NCBI GenBank assembly: GCA_029935325.1 | Contig: JAOZKO010000027.1 | Location: 1-16,353 of the forward strand | DNA: 16,353 bases | Direction of reading: 5' to 3' | Origin: Bacteroidales bacterium | GTDB lineage: Bacteria > Bacteroidota > Bacteroidia > Bacteroidales > UBA1556 | In this document: piece by piece, positions 1 to 7,353 of the stretch | Numbering within the stretch: position 1 is the first letter of the stretch | How the letters are laid out: every line of letters begins with the position of its first letter | Position numbers and translations under genes: made by a program | Notes under the pieces: generated by a model | What the model saw: only the letters and a program-made list of their open reading frames with translations | Databases searched by the model: none | Told to the model about the DNA's origin: nothing

Positions 1-129
1 TGACTGCCTGGTAACTACTGTTTCATAATCCATGTAAATCTCCGTTTCTTTGCCAATTGATTCGATTGAGATAATTGATTCAACTCTAATGAATTCAACT
101 CCTCTACTTGTTTTCACTAAAATACACAT
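1..129 (-). CDS. LytTR-domain DNA-binding protein, N-terminal 43 residues (cut by window edge)
   Basis: The minus strand is open from an ATG at 129 to the window edge and encodes 43 residues. The pattern 'ILVKTSRGVEFIRVESIISIES' split over residues 3-24, followed by a glycine and 'TEIYMDYETVVTR', matches the first half of a LytTR DNA-binding domain, in which a short strand, 'G.E.I...DI..IE' and a second strand precede the recognition region. The domain begins right at the N-terminus, so no receiver domain precedes it, unlike AgrA/LytR response regulators. The gene lies 24 bases after the gspF stop with no visible terminator between, so it is probably co-transcribed as the last gene of the secretion operon. 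No good Shine-Dalgarno precedes it. A role in regulating this operon is inference. The C-terminal half is not visible, so a longer architecture cannot be excluded. Confidence 0.75.
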   Translation of the reverse strand, partial: MCILVKTSRGVEFIRVESIISIESIGKETEIYMDYETVVTRQS

Positions 130-153
130 AATAAGTTGTTTTAAGATTTATAA

Positions 154-1248
154 TTAAATATTAAAAGACATGCTGAGCTTAAAAATGGGTAAGTACATGC
201 CAATTAGAATAGTTGCGACTATTAAGCCAATGAATATTATCAAAATAGGTTCTAATATATTATTTAGAATAGTTGTATTGTATGTTATGTCTTCGTGATA
301 GTTTTCTTTTGAAAGCTTAAAGATTTCTTCCAATCGATTTGTTTCCATTCCAACTTTAATCATTGCTACCATTCGCTTATCAAAAAATGCTTGAGAGTTA
401 ACCGCATCATGAAAGTTATCTCCGATGACTAGCTTATGTTCGATCTGGTTTAATGCTGATTTGAGAGAATAGAAAGAACTCATTTCCCTAATTAGAGCTA
501 TTGATTCATGAATTGGAATATTCGCAGAAATAAAAAGTTCCATTGCTGAAGAGAATCTGCCTAAGTGAATTTTTCTAATAATATTACCAACAACAGGAAT
601 AGATAGAATCATTTTTGACTTGTATAGTTGGTATGTATTTGAAGACTTTAAGGAATAGTTTATGATTATGAATGAGAAAGTAATAATCAAAACAAATAAA
701 ACTATCCAAATAATATTATCCGATAGATCAATTATTAGTTGCGTTAGATAAGGTAGCTCATGTCCAAAGCGATTAAAAATATCTTCAAACATTGGTACTA
801 CAAAGGTGAGCATGAAAATGACTGCCAAGATTGCTGTAATAAATACTATAATCGGATATGATAGTGCACTTGACACCTTTCTACGTATTTCGATTCGCTT
901 GTTGAGATAATCAGATAAATTAATTACTGTAATTGCTAGTTTTCCAGTCTCTTCTCCTATTTTTATATTAAAAACTTCATATTTAATGAAAGCATTTGTC
1001 TTTTCAAATGCGAAAGCAAGGGACTTTCCATTACTAATAGATTTCCTAATTGACTCTAAAGCCCGGATCGTATCTTTATCATTCGAGAAGTCATTCAATA
1101 AGATATCCAAGGAATCCTTAATATTTATTCCTGTATTCAACAATATAGCAAGATTACTAAACAACTCCTTTTTCTTAATGTCTTTAAGTTTAGACTTCTT
1201 TAGTTTAATCTCAAAGTTTAGTACTCTATTTAAGTGACTTAATAACAT
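154..1248 (-). CDS. gspF: Type II secretion/type IV pilus inner-membrane platform protein GspF
   Basis: GspF/PilC proteins are polytopic inner-membrane platforms that link the GspE ATPase to pseudopilus assembly. The 364-residue product has the family layout: two copies of the T2SF cytoplasmic helical domain (about 28-150 and 230-350), a transmembrane helix at about 130-150 ending 'FVVPMFEDIF', a second at about 180-200, and a third near the C-terminus. Family signatures are 'LPYLTQLIIDLSD' after the first helix and the C-terminal 'EPILIIFIGLIVATILIGMYLP' region split around residues 332-353. It is slightly shorter than the roughly 400 residues usual for GspF because the N-terminal extension is short. 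It is the last machine component of the operon, 9 bases after the J-like pseudopilin gene. In many T2SS operons gspF follows gspE directly; here it is separated from it by nine genes. Confidence 0.95.
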   Translation of the reverse strand: MLLSHLNRVLNFEIKLKKSKLKDIKKKELFSNLAILLNTGINIKDSLDILLNDFSNDKDTIRALESIRKSISNGKSLAFAFEKTNAFIKYEVFNIKIGEETGKLAITVINLSDYLNKRIEIRRKVSSALSYPIIVFITAILAVIFMLTFVVPMFEDIFNRFGHELPYLTQLIIDLSDNIIWIVLFVLIITFSFIIINYSLKSSNTYQLYKSKMILSIPVVGNIIRKIHLGRFSSAMELFISANIPIHESIALIREMSSFYSLKSALNQIEHKLVIGDNFHDAVNSQAFFDKRMVAMIKVGMETNRLEEIFKLSKENYHEDITYNTTILNNILEPILIIFIGLIVATILIGMYLPIFKLSMSFNI

Positions 1249-1257
1249 ATACAGGCT

Positions 1258-1758
1258 TTAGTTTTTTATTTTATTCTCAAATAGCACTTTTTGATAATAT
1301 GGATATTTTTTAAAAAATGCCATCTCAATTATTTCATCATCTAATGTTGCCGAAATTCGTATTTCATCAATAGTTCCTTTGTGCATTTCTGTTGAATTAT
1401 AAAAAGCCTTGAGTTCAAGAAAATCAAAAAATAAGGTATCATTAATATGAGATTTGTTTAATAAATAATCAGAACAGAATTCATACTCAACGTTAAAATT
1501 TGTGATAAAGGATACAGTATTCTCATTTATTTTTAAACTTTCACAGCTAACAAACTGATGTTTCAAATCTACGAATAATTTCTTTAAATTCATAGTTTTT
1601 TCGAAAAATATTTGTTGTTTTGTGTTGTATTTTAGGATATTATCATAAATATAGAAAGATGAAGATATTATTGTAGTGCTTATTATCATCACTATTAATA
1701 ATTCAAGAATTGAAAACCCTTTATACTTATATGTAAATGAAACGTTTAAGGCTTTCAT
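1258..1758 (-). CDS. Minor pseudopilin, GspJ-like
   Basis: This 166-residue protein has a type III (class III) prepilin signal: a short basic leader ending 'YKYKG', then F15 and 'SILELLIVMIISTTII', with Glu19 at mature position +5. The leader would be cut by the operon's prepilin peptidase between G14 and F15, and the hydrophobic helix would pack into the pseudopilus core. The rest is a mixed alpha/beta periplasmic domain with two cysteines (in 'SCES' and 'EFCSD') that could form a disulfide. Size and order (after an I/H-like pseudopilin, before gspF) suggest the GspJ position in a tip complex, but the C-terminal domain is too divergent for a firm letter. The start ATG overlaps the upstream pseudopilin stop by four bases, which indicates translational coupling. 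Confidence 0.8.
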   Translation of the reverse strand: MKALNVSFTYKYKGFSILELLIVMIISTTIISSSFYIYDNILKYNTKQQIFFEKTMNLKKLFVDLKHQFVSCESLKINENTVSFITNFNVEYEFCSDYLLNKSHINDTLFFDFLELKAFYNSTEMHKGTIDEIRISATLDDEIIEMAFFKKYPYYQKVLFENKIKN

Positions 1759-2132
1759 ATATCGTAGTTTCTTAGAATTATCAACTCAGATATTAGCTCT
1801 TTGTTTGTGTTTGAACTAATTCTTATTTTTAACTGGTACAATGAATTAGGTAACTTGGATAGATCATAATCAATTTGCAAAGCAACTGATTTCTCTTTTT
1901 CAATTATTAATTCCAGAGGAAGGTCTTCTTTCATTATCTCTACTTTAATTCTTTCCATGGTAATAAATGCTTTGAGTTGCATTAATTCATGCTTTGGATT
2001 TATTAGATTTGAATAACTTATTAAGGCAATTGAAAAAATTGCCGTAATAATAGTTAAGGAGATTAAAGATTCAATTAATGTAAAAGCTTTAATACTTTTC
2101 TCAAATAATTTGCATGTTTTAAGCAATGCCAT
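1755..2132 (-). CDS. Minor pseudopilin, GspI/GspH-like
   Basis: A small (125-residue) pseudopilin. The N-terminus 'SIKAFTLIESLISLTIITAI' (residues 13-32) is a class III prepilin signal with Glu21 at mature +5. The residue before the cleavage site is Ala16 rather than the nearly universal Gly, while its partner pseudopilins in the same operon keep Gly. Alanine at -1 is tolerated by some prepilin peptidases, but processing efficiency may differ. The short size and the 'FTLIESL' N-terminus resemble GspI, which initiates the tip complex with GspJ and GspK; the globular domain after residue 45 is too short and divergent to distinguish I from H. The stop overlaps the start of the J-like gene (ATGA), and a 45-bp gap separates it from the preceding beta-solenoid pseudopilin gene. 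Confidence 0.78.
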   Translation of the reverse strand: MALLKTCKLFEKSIKAFTLIESLISLTIITAIFSIALISYSNLINPKHELMQLKAFITMERIKVEIMKEDLPLELIIEKEKSVALQIDYDLSKLPNSLYQLKIRISSNTNKELISELIILRNYDI

Positions 2133-2177
2133 ATTTTGTTTTTTAAGTTATTATGCCATGAATTTTTTCATTATTTT

Positions 2178-3410
2178 CTATTTGAATTGCAATTCAATTA
2201 ATGCTTGATCATTAGTTTCATTACTAAAGGCTAAACCTGCCAATATCATGTTTGAAGTTTCTCTGTTTGATATTTTTGTATCAATAAGAATACTTTCGTA
2301 AAATGAAGACTTAGTCTTGGTTGTGAGCTTATTACATATTAATGAGCCATTTATTGTGCCTCTACAATCTACACATGAGTTTGAATAAATATGTCCATTA
2401 ATCAATGCATTATCTGATATCGATATTAGACTTCTATTGTGGGAAAATGCATAAATAAACCCGTCAATTATACTTCTTTTTTCAATATTAATGTATGAGT
2501 CAATACCACTTGGATCAGTTAAAATTATAGCTGATGGAAAGCCAAGGTGTACCTTTTCTCCAATATGAACACTGTCATTAGCAATAATTTGTACCTGCCC
2601 TATAAAACCGTTTTCAATTATTATAATTGGCGCAGAAATAATAGAATTTTTTATAATACAGTTTTTCTTTATTACAATTAATGAATCAGATCTGACTATA
2701 ATATTTCCAGAAAGATTTATATTTTTAAGATTAATGAATGAACTGTTGTAGAGTACTATAGTTTCATTACCAAAGCTATTAAATAGTGAATCAAATTTGA
2801 CATTATTTATCTTAGACTTTTTGCTATGAACACTTGAAATAATCGATTTATATCTATCAACGAATGATTTTCTATCAAAATAATCGATATATAACTTAGA
2901 GTCCAATATTTTTCCTCTGCAGAGTTTTTTTCTAGAGAATGACTTACCCTCAATATAGGCTCTCTCCAGGTATCCTTTTGGCACGAAAATATTACCCTCA
3001 ATTAATGTATTTCCTGTTAATGACACAGTAGTTCTTGCCTGATTAACAACAAGTGATGGAGTTTTAGTTTTTGAAATTAATGATGATGATATTATAGCTT
3101 TTGACTTATAAAACTTATTGTATTGTCCTGACACAAATACAATATTGAAATATCCCCATGTACTTCTTTTTACTATAATGGGATTTGGGCCATTTAACAT
3201 TATGGAATCTAGAATATCAGATGTTTGTGATAATCCATATTCAATACCATAGTCTAAGTCACTAATTAAATTGCAACTAAGTTTAGTTCGATTATAAACA
3301 TCACGAGAAATTGAACGTAGCAGAATCAATGAGCTTAACATAATCGATACAATAACCATTATGAAAATTGCCCAGGGTAAGCTATATCCTTTCAATCGTT
3401 TCTTCATCAT
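2178..3410 (-). CDS. Large GspK-like pseudopilin with a C-terminal beta-solenoid (bactofilin-like) region
   Basis: The 410-residue product opens with a prepilin-like leader: 'MMKKRLKG' then 'YSLPWAIFIMVIVSIMLSSLILL'-type hydrophobic helix (residues 9-31). Mature position +5 is Trp13 instead of Glu. GspK, the pseudopilus tip protein, also lacks Glu5, so size, missing Glu5 and clustering with I/H- and J-like genes support a K-like role. The body, however, is not an obvious GspK fold. From about 120 to 365 it is made of short beta-rich repeats such as 'LTGNTLIEGNIFVPKG', 'LSGNIIVRSDSLIVIKKN' and 'ISDNALINGHIYSNSC', with regular N-G turns that resemble bactofilin or polymer-forming beta-solenoids. 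A Cys pair (346 and 349) lies in the last repeats. It follows directly on the MORN_2 gene stop (TAG then ATGATG). Tip-protein function is inferred. Confidence 0.7.
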   Translation of the reverse strand: MMKKRLKGYSLPWAIFIMVIVSIMLSSLILLRSISRDVYNRTKLSCNLISDLDYGIEYGLSQTSDILDSIMLNGPNPIIVKRSTWGYFNIVFVSGQYNKFYKSKAIISSSLISKTKTPSLVVNQARTTVSLTGNTLIEGNIFVPKGYLERAYIEGKSFSRKKLCRGKILDSKLYIDYFDRKSFVDRYKSIISSVHSKKSKINNVKFDSLFNSFGNETIVLYNSSFINLKNINLSGNIIVRSDSLIVIKKNCIIKNSIISAPIIIIENGFIGQVQIIANDSVHIGEKVHLGFPSAIILTDPSGIDSYINIEKRSIIDGFIYAFSHNRSLISISDNALINGHIYSNSCVDCRGTINGSLICNKLTTKTKSSFYESILIDTKISNRETSNMILAGLAFSNETNDQALIELQFK

Positions 3411-4133
3411 CTATTTTTTTAGTATATTTCTCCAAAACCTTTTTTTAGAATTATTATTCGAAGAAATATCATCTTCTATTTTTTCACTATTATCATCCGC
3501 CTTCTTGGGATTTTTCATTTCTTTTTTTTTCTCCTCTTTCACTTCTCCAAATTTTGAATAATGAATAACTTTGATTTTCTTACCATATTCGTAGTATTCA
3601 ACTCTCCTAACTCGTCCCTTTCTATACATTGTTTTTGAGACGATTATACCATCAACAAACTTTATGGATAGTCCTATTTGTATTCCTTTTCTGTAAAGTG
3701 CTTTATAAATGGGATTGCCATGATTATCATAGTGTATTGATTCTCCCATAAGTTTACCATGCTTATAACTTACAGTTCTAAGAAAAGTACCACCATGTGA
3801 CCAGAAATACCATTTGTCATGTTTTAATCCCTGAGCATAAATACCTTTTGATAGTAAGTTCCCTTTTAGGTCATATTCAGTATATGCTCCATCTAATATT
3901 GCTCCGCTGTAATTACCATATGTATTAATTATGTTATTTCTTCGATACCAAGTGTAACATAAATCGTCTTTTAAGTTCTTAGAGTGTTCTTTAGTCGAAT
4001 TTGAAACGTATGCAACAATATAAGAGCTGTCAGTATTAACGATTACGATTCTACTATTTAAAGCATCTTTACAAAGAGCTGGCACTGAAAAGAAAAATAT
4101 TATCGTACTTAATATCAGTATCTTCATAATCAT
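3411..4133 (-). CDS. Secreted MORN_2-type repeat protein of the secretion operon
   Basis: The 240-residue protein begins with a cleavable-looking signal peptide (residues 1 to about 21, ending 'SVPALCK'). The cysteine is not preceded by a good lipobox, so lipidation is doubtful. From about 72 to 192 it carries tandem short repeats of the MORN_2/YwqK antitoxin-like type: 'GNYSGAILDGAYTEYD', 'GNLLSKGIYAQGLKHDKW' and 'HYDNHGNPIYKALYRKG', with the alternating G-x-W/Y and D-x-x-G-N pattern. The C-terminal 45 residues are charged and low-complexity, ending in a basic 'KKRFWRNILKK' tail. Such repeats usually form extended beta-hairpin arrays that contact proteins or membranes; no enzyme activity is indicated. 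It lies inside the machine operon, overlapping the GspC-like gene by four bases, so it is likely an envelope accessory component. That role is inference. Confidence 0.72.
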   Translation of the reverse strand: MIMKILILSTIIFFFSVPALCKDALNSRIVIVNTDSSYIVAYVSNSTKEHSKNLKDDLCYTWYRRNNIINTYGNYSGAILDGAYTEYDLKGNLLSKGIYAQGLKHDKWYFWSHGGTFLRTVSYKHGKLMGESIHYDNHGNPIYKALYRKGIQIGLSIKFVDGIIVSKTMYRKGRVRRVEYYEYGKKIKVIHYSKFGEVKEEKKKEMKNPKKADDNSEKIEDDISSNNNSKKRFWRNILKK

Positions 4134-4633
4134 AACTTAAATATCTTTAGTTCATCATTAAATACAATTGAAACAGAATCTTTATGAATCTTAATGATTT
4201 TACAGTTAAAGAATTGCTCATATTCTCTTGCAACAATTTCAGTCCCATCCAATTCTATTACACAAATTTTACTGGCTTCACCATGGATAATTGCATGGAG
4301 AGTTAGTTGCGGCCATTTCGAAGTCTTAGGTTTAATGCCATTGGTTTTATTCTTTTGTCTATTTATATTTTTACGTTCAGATCTTCTACTATTTAATTTT
4401 GATATTTTTCTTGATTTTATAATGTTCTCAATAAAAAAAGGGTTTCGATAATCTAGATTAAGTTCATATAAACCACTGTCATTTGCTTGTGAAGTATTAA
4501 TCATCTGGTATGTATCTGTGATAAAGTTATTCTTAGAAAGAATGGTGTCTTTAATCTCCACCCCTATTAATCCATAAAGGAGAATCGTTAGGGCAATTAG
4601 AATAAGTAGTTTATATTTTCTAAAAAATTTCAT
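4130..4633 (-). CDS. GspC/PilP-like inner-membrane linker protein
   Basis: The 167-residue bitopic protein has a short cytoplasmic N-terminus, one transmembrane helix (about 8-24), a periplasmic linker with 'YRNPF' (62-66) and a basic low-complexity stretch (about 74-105). A small C-terminal beta-domain (107-167) opens with 'WPQLTLHAIIHGE' and continues '...VIELDGTEIVAREYEQ..CKIIKIHKDSVSIVF'. This layout matches the homology region of GspC and the beta-domain of PilP, which bind the N0 domain of the secretin and connect the inner and outer membrane parts. There is no PDZ or coiled-coil extension as in proteobacterial GspC, and it is anchored by a helix rather than lipidated like PilP. It sits between the Fn3-like lipoprotein and the MORN_2 protein genes. 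Confidence 0.78.
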   Translation of the reverse strand: MKFFRKYKLLILIALTILLYGLIGVEIKDTILSKNNFITDTYQMINTSQANDSGLYELNLDYRNPFFIENIIKSRKISKLNSRRSERKNINRQKNKTNGIKPKTSKWPQLTLHAIIHGEASKICVIELDGTEIVAREYEQFFNCKIIKIHKDSVSIVFNDELKIFKL

Positions 4634-4645
4634 TAATGATACTAA

Positions 4646-5620
4646 TTAGTTGATTGTTAATTTTCGTATTTCACTTATAGAGCTCCTATTTCCCGCTTTA
4701 TCAAAAGTTCTTATAAACCAAAAGTACGCCCCTGAAGAAAGGGAATCTGATATATTGTTAGTTGAAATTTTATATGCTTTTTTAAGAGTAATTAAATTTG
4801 AATCGCTATATAATTTTAAACTATCAAAAGAGTAGTTAATATCTGATCCTGAAATCCATTGAAATGTGGTTTGATGACTACTTTGATAGGTATTAGAACT
4901 TGGCTTAATTAGAATAGGCAAGCCTGGTTCTAAGCGGTCAATAGTAAAATATGAAGTGCTTGTAGGACTTGTAGAAGTTGAATTTTCAGCAAACACACTC
5001 CACTTATAATATCCATCCTGTAGCGTATCCTTTATCTCTTGACCAGGAATAATTATTTCTTGAATATATAATTTCTGGTTATTAACAACAGGAATATTGA
5101 GTGAGTTATATATGGAGAAGATGTAATAATCTGCATTATACTCTTTTAGCCACTCATATTTTATTGTAACATCATTTAAATAGGTGTTATTTTGTGGGGT
5201 AATAAGTACAATATTAGAATTTGTAAGATCTAGAGAGCTGTCAATTTTAAAACTATATGTTTGAAAGACAGAGAAACTAGTTGAATTATGAGCTTGAATA
5301 CGCCATTCGTATTCTCCAGGTGAAAATGACCACTCAAACTTATTATTCGTTAGATTAGAGTCCACTAATAGTTTATGAATAGTGTCAAAATCTGGTTTTA
5401 CAATTTGAATTTTGTAATGGGTTGATTCATCTATTCCTTCCCACCAAAATTGCATAAATGAACTACTAGAAGCATATTCATCAATAGGCATATTGATAAT
5501 GATTGTTTTGTCGCTTAAATCTTCCTCAAATATTTTTGAACATGAAAAGGATAATAGCAATAGAAAGACAACTGCAGCTACTCCTAATTGATTGAATATA
5601 TATGGTTTATACGTTTTCAT
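4646..5620 (-). CDS. Lipoprotein with three Fn3-like modules in the secretion operon
   Basis: The signal sequence ends in 'LLLLSFSCSK', with a lipobox cysteine at about residue 27, so an SPII lipoprotein is predicted; the acidic residues soon after the cysteine are compatible with outer-membrane sorting or surface export. The 324-residue product then shows three similar beta-sandwich modules (about 38-128, 135-228 and 232-324). Each carries an early Trp strand ('FWWEG', 'YEWLKE', 'FQWISG'), a central 'Y.I.I/F.L' strand and a closing 'L..G.Y.W...A.N/D' motif, as in fibronectin type III-like domains. It overlaps the GspM-like gene by 14 bases, starts at an ATG with AGGAAGGAG just upstream and lies 12 bases before the GspC-like gene. 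Its place between inner-membrane components suggests an integral part, perhaps a secretin-stabilising lipoprotein, but no pilotin fold is recognisable. Confidence 0.8.
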   Translation of the reverse strand: MKTYKPYIFNQLGVAAVVFLLLLSFSCSKIFEEDLSDKTIIINMPIDEYASSSSFMQFWWEGIDESTHYKIQIVKPDFDTIHKLLVDSNLTNNKFEWSFSPGEYEWRIQAHNSTSFSVFQTYSFKIDSSLDLTNSNIVLITPQNNTYLNDVTIKYEWLKEYNADYYIFSIYNSLNIPVVNNQKLYIQEIIIPGQEIKDTLQDGYYKWSVFAENSTSTSPTSTSYFTIDRLEPGLPILIKPSSNTYQSSHQTTFQWISGSDINYSFDSLKLYSDSNLITLKKAYKISTNNISDSLSSGAYFWFIRTFDKAGNRSSISEIRKLTIN

Positions 5621-6158
5621 CTTCTCCTTCCTTATCTTTAATGGTTTGAAACACGATTTCTGAATATATCTTAGTTTTCTTGCTAATTTTTTCTTTCTTG
5701 GAGTACATTTTTATAGAGATTATTATCATATTGGTAGTTATTGTTTCAAGCTCATAAATGAATTTTACTAATTGAAAATAATCACCTTCAATGACCAATC
5801 TATTATATGTTATAATATAATTCTCTTGAGTATGAATAAGAGGTTCTGTAAGTTCGATAAGAGAAAGATCTAGTTCTTTGCAGCTTGATTCTGTATAGTC
5901 AATGATTCTCTTTCTTGAATCCTGAGATGTAGTATCTTCAATATTTATAATATCATCTAACAGAGCTATTTCCTTTGTCAAATTTAAAATTATTATTGGC
6001 GCATTTTTTAATTCTTGAATCTTATGTTGGTTATTTATATGTTCATCCTTGAGTATTATTGAGTCAGAGAAACTATAATTATAGCTTAACAAATATGTTG
6101 TAATTACTCCAGCAATTGTTAAAACTAGGCGAAAATGGTAGTTTATCTTTTTATTCAT
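5607..6158 (-). CDS. GspM/PilO-like inner-membrane assembly protein
   Basis: From the ATG at 6158 this is a 183-residue bitopic protein: a short basic N-terminus, one transmembrane helix (about 9-30), a coiled-coil-prone stretch and a C-terminal ferredoxin-like domain with the pattern 'NYIITYNRLVIEGDYFQLVKFIYELE' (split around the strand-helix junction), typical of PilO/GspM ('...V.GSY..L..FL..LE'). Such proteins pair with GspL/PilN to form the inner-membrane assembly platform. An upstream in-frame ATG at 6182 would add eight residues, but only the ATG at 6158 has a well-placed AAAGGAG (six bases away), so the shorter form is preferred. It overlaps the GspL-like gene end by eight bases and the lipoprotein start by 14 bases. 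The final 'DKEGEDE' is acidic because the next gene's ribosome binding site lies inside it. Confidence 0.82.
   Translation of the reverse strand: MNKKINYHFRLVLTIAGVITTYLLSYNYSFSDSIILKDEHINNQHKIQELKNAPIIILNLTKEIALLDDIINIEDTTSQDSRKRIIDYTESSCKELDLSLIELTEPLIHTQENYIITYNRLVIEGDYFQLVKFIYELETITTNMIIISIKMYSKKEKISKKTKIYSEIVFQTIKDKEGEDENV
5624..5632 (-). promoter_or_regulatory. Strong Shine-Dalgarno for the Fn3-like lipoprotein
   Basis: On the minus strand AAGGAAGGAG-type purine sequence stands three bases before the ATG at 5620, inside the 3' end of the GspM-like gene. It supports the start at 5620 and translation within the operon. Most other genes in the window lack such a site, as is usual in Bacteroidota. 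Confidence 0.5.
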
Positions 6159-7353
6159 CGCTTTCTCCTTTCGACAAGTCAATTTTCAACTGAAATATGG
6201 AGTTGCTATTCTCTTTATTCTTTTTATAACTAACTAATTTTATTGATTCTACCCAACTGAATTCCTTTATATATTTAATAAACTGCGTAACACCAATTCC
6301 ATCATAAGAAACCCCTTCTATTATGATGGAGTTTTGATCAATACTGAGCTTATTTGATTTGAATCTTATTGGTGAAATTGTTATTGAGTTTAGTATTATA
6401 TTGTTAGGAACGACGCTAGATATCTCGTTTATATACATACAATGATGAGCACCTTTCTGGACATTTTGAGTTTCAACAAATCTCCTTTTCTTATTTCTAG
6501 CATTTTTTAATTCATTTATTTGTTTGAGAGATGCTTCACTTCGTAGAAGCGATTCTTCTTGGTAGGTAATCTGACGGTTATAGTATGAGATTGTAGCAAA
6601 ATTAAGTGAAAGGAGTATTAGCAAGAGTACAACCGAATAGCCAATTATTTTATTATAAGCTCGATAAACTTTGTAATCTTTCTCCTTAGAGAACTCCGAA
6701 TCAAAATAATTACTTAGATGTCTATCTTTCAATAAAGTTGAAATAAAGAAAGAAGGTAAGAAACTACTTGAAATAGCACAGTTTAAAAGCTCGTATTCCT
6801 TCACTTGTGTGTTTTGCTCAATAGCAGTTAAATAGTTATTGAAAATTAGCGCTTTATCACCAAATAGTACTTCATTGTGTGAGACAGGTAATGGAATGCT
6901 TTTAACCGTTATTGGTGGAATAATTGTAACCCCAAGCATAAAAACATTCAATTTAAGGATTTCTCTAAGAATAGGTTGTATTGCTTCTTTTCTAATAATA
7001 GCAATCCATTTGTATTCAAATTGCAGATTGCTCTGAATGTAAAATTTATCTGAATCAATATTTTTGAATAAATTCTTGAATAAGTCATCGTTAGTTTTTA
7101 TTTCCTCCTTAGTTTTTTTTATTAGCACTCCATTTCCAGAAATGTAAATTGAAATAGGAAGTCTTTCTGTCAAGGCTTTTTTTAATAAATCAAATTCAGT
7201 TGTTGAGAACTTATTTAGAATCTTCACACCATTTTTTGACTGCCTAATATGTAGTAAATAATATTCGATCTGCTTGTCTTTTTTAAGACAAATATGCAGT
7301 CCATATTTTTCCTTTTTGAAGGATTTGATTATATTATCTACTATTTCTAACAT
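6151..7353 (-). CDS. GspL-like protein (PilM-like cytoplasmic part fused to PilN-like part)
   Basis: The 400-residue product has a soluble N-terminal region (1 to about 230), one transmembrane helix (about 236-257), a basic coiled-coil segment (about 260-295, rich in Lys/Arg/Glu) and a C-terminal ferredoxin-like domain (about 305-395) with 'INEISSVVPNNIILNSI' and 'IEGVSYDGIGVTQFIKYI'. This C-terminal half is typical of PilN/GspL ('L..L...LP..V.L..I' then 'I.G.A.....V..F...L'). The N-terminal half is the expected place of the actin-like GspL/PilM domain that binds the GspE N-terminus, but no clear nucleotide-binding motifs are visible, as in true GspL. The fused arrangement matches GspL of T2SS rather than separate PilM and PilN of type IV pili. 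Its ATG overlaps the secretin stop (TAATG), implying coupled translation. Confidence 0.83.
   Translation of the reverse strand: MLEIVDNIIKSFKKEKYGLHICLKKDKQIEYYLLHIRQSKNGVKILNKFSTTEFDLLKKALTERLPISIYISGNGVLIKKTKEEIKTNDDLFKNLFKNIDSDKFYIQSNLQFEYKWIAIIRKEAIQPILREILKLNVFMLGVTIIPPITVKSIPLPVSHNEVLFGDKALIFNNYLTAIEQNTQVKEYELLNCAISSSFLPSFFISTLLKDRHLSNYFDSEFSKEKDYKVYRAYNKIIGYSVVLLLILLSLNFATISYYNRQITYQEESLLRSEASLKQINELKNARNKKRRFVETQNVQKGAHHCMYINEISSVVPNNIILNSITISPIRFKSNKLSIDQNSIIIEGVSYDGIGVTQFIKYIKEFSWVESIKLVSYKKNKENSNSIFQLKIDLSKGESDE
6165..6171 (-). promoter_or_regulatory. Shine-Dalgarno deciding the GspM-like start
   Basis: AAAGGAG on the minus strand lies six bases before the ATG at 6158, within the last codons of the GspL-like gene. 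The alternative upstream ATG at 6182 has no comparable site, so the 183-residue form is preferred. Confidence 0.55.

Noticed and set aside
986..1237. 83-codon plus-strand frame opposite gspF
   Set aside because: It is antisense to a confident GspF coding region and resembles no known protein.
2807..3001. 64-codon minus-strand open frame inside the beta-solenoid pseudopilin gene
   Set aside because: It lies in another frame of a well-supported gene and has no recognisable domain or start signal.
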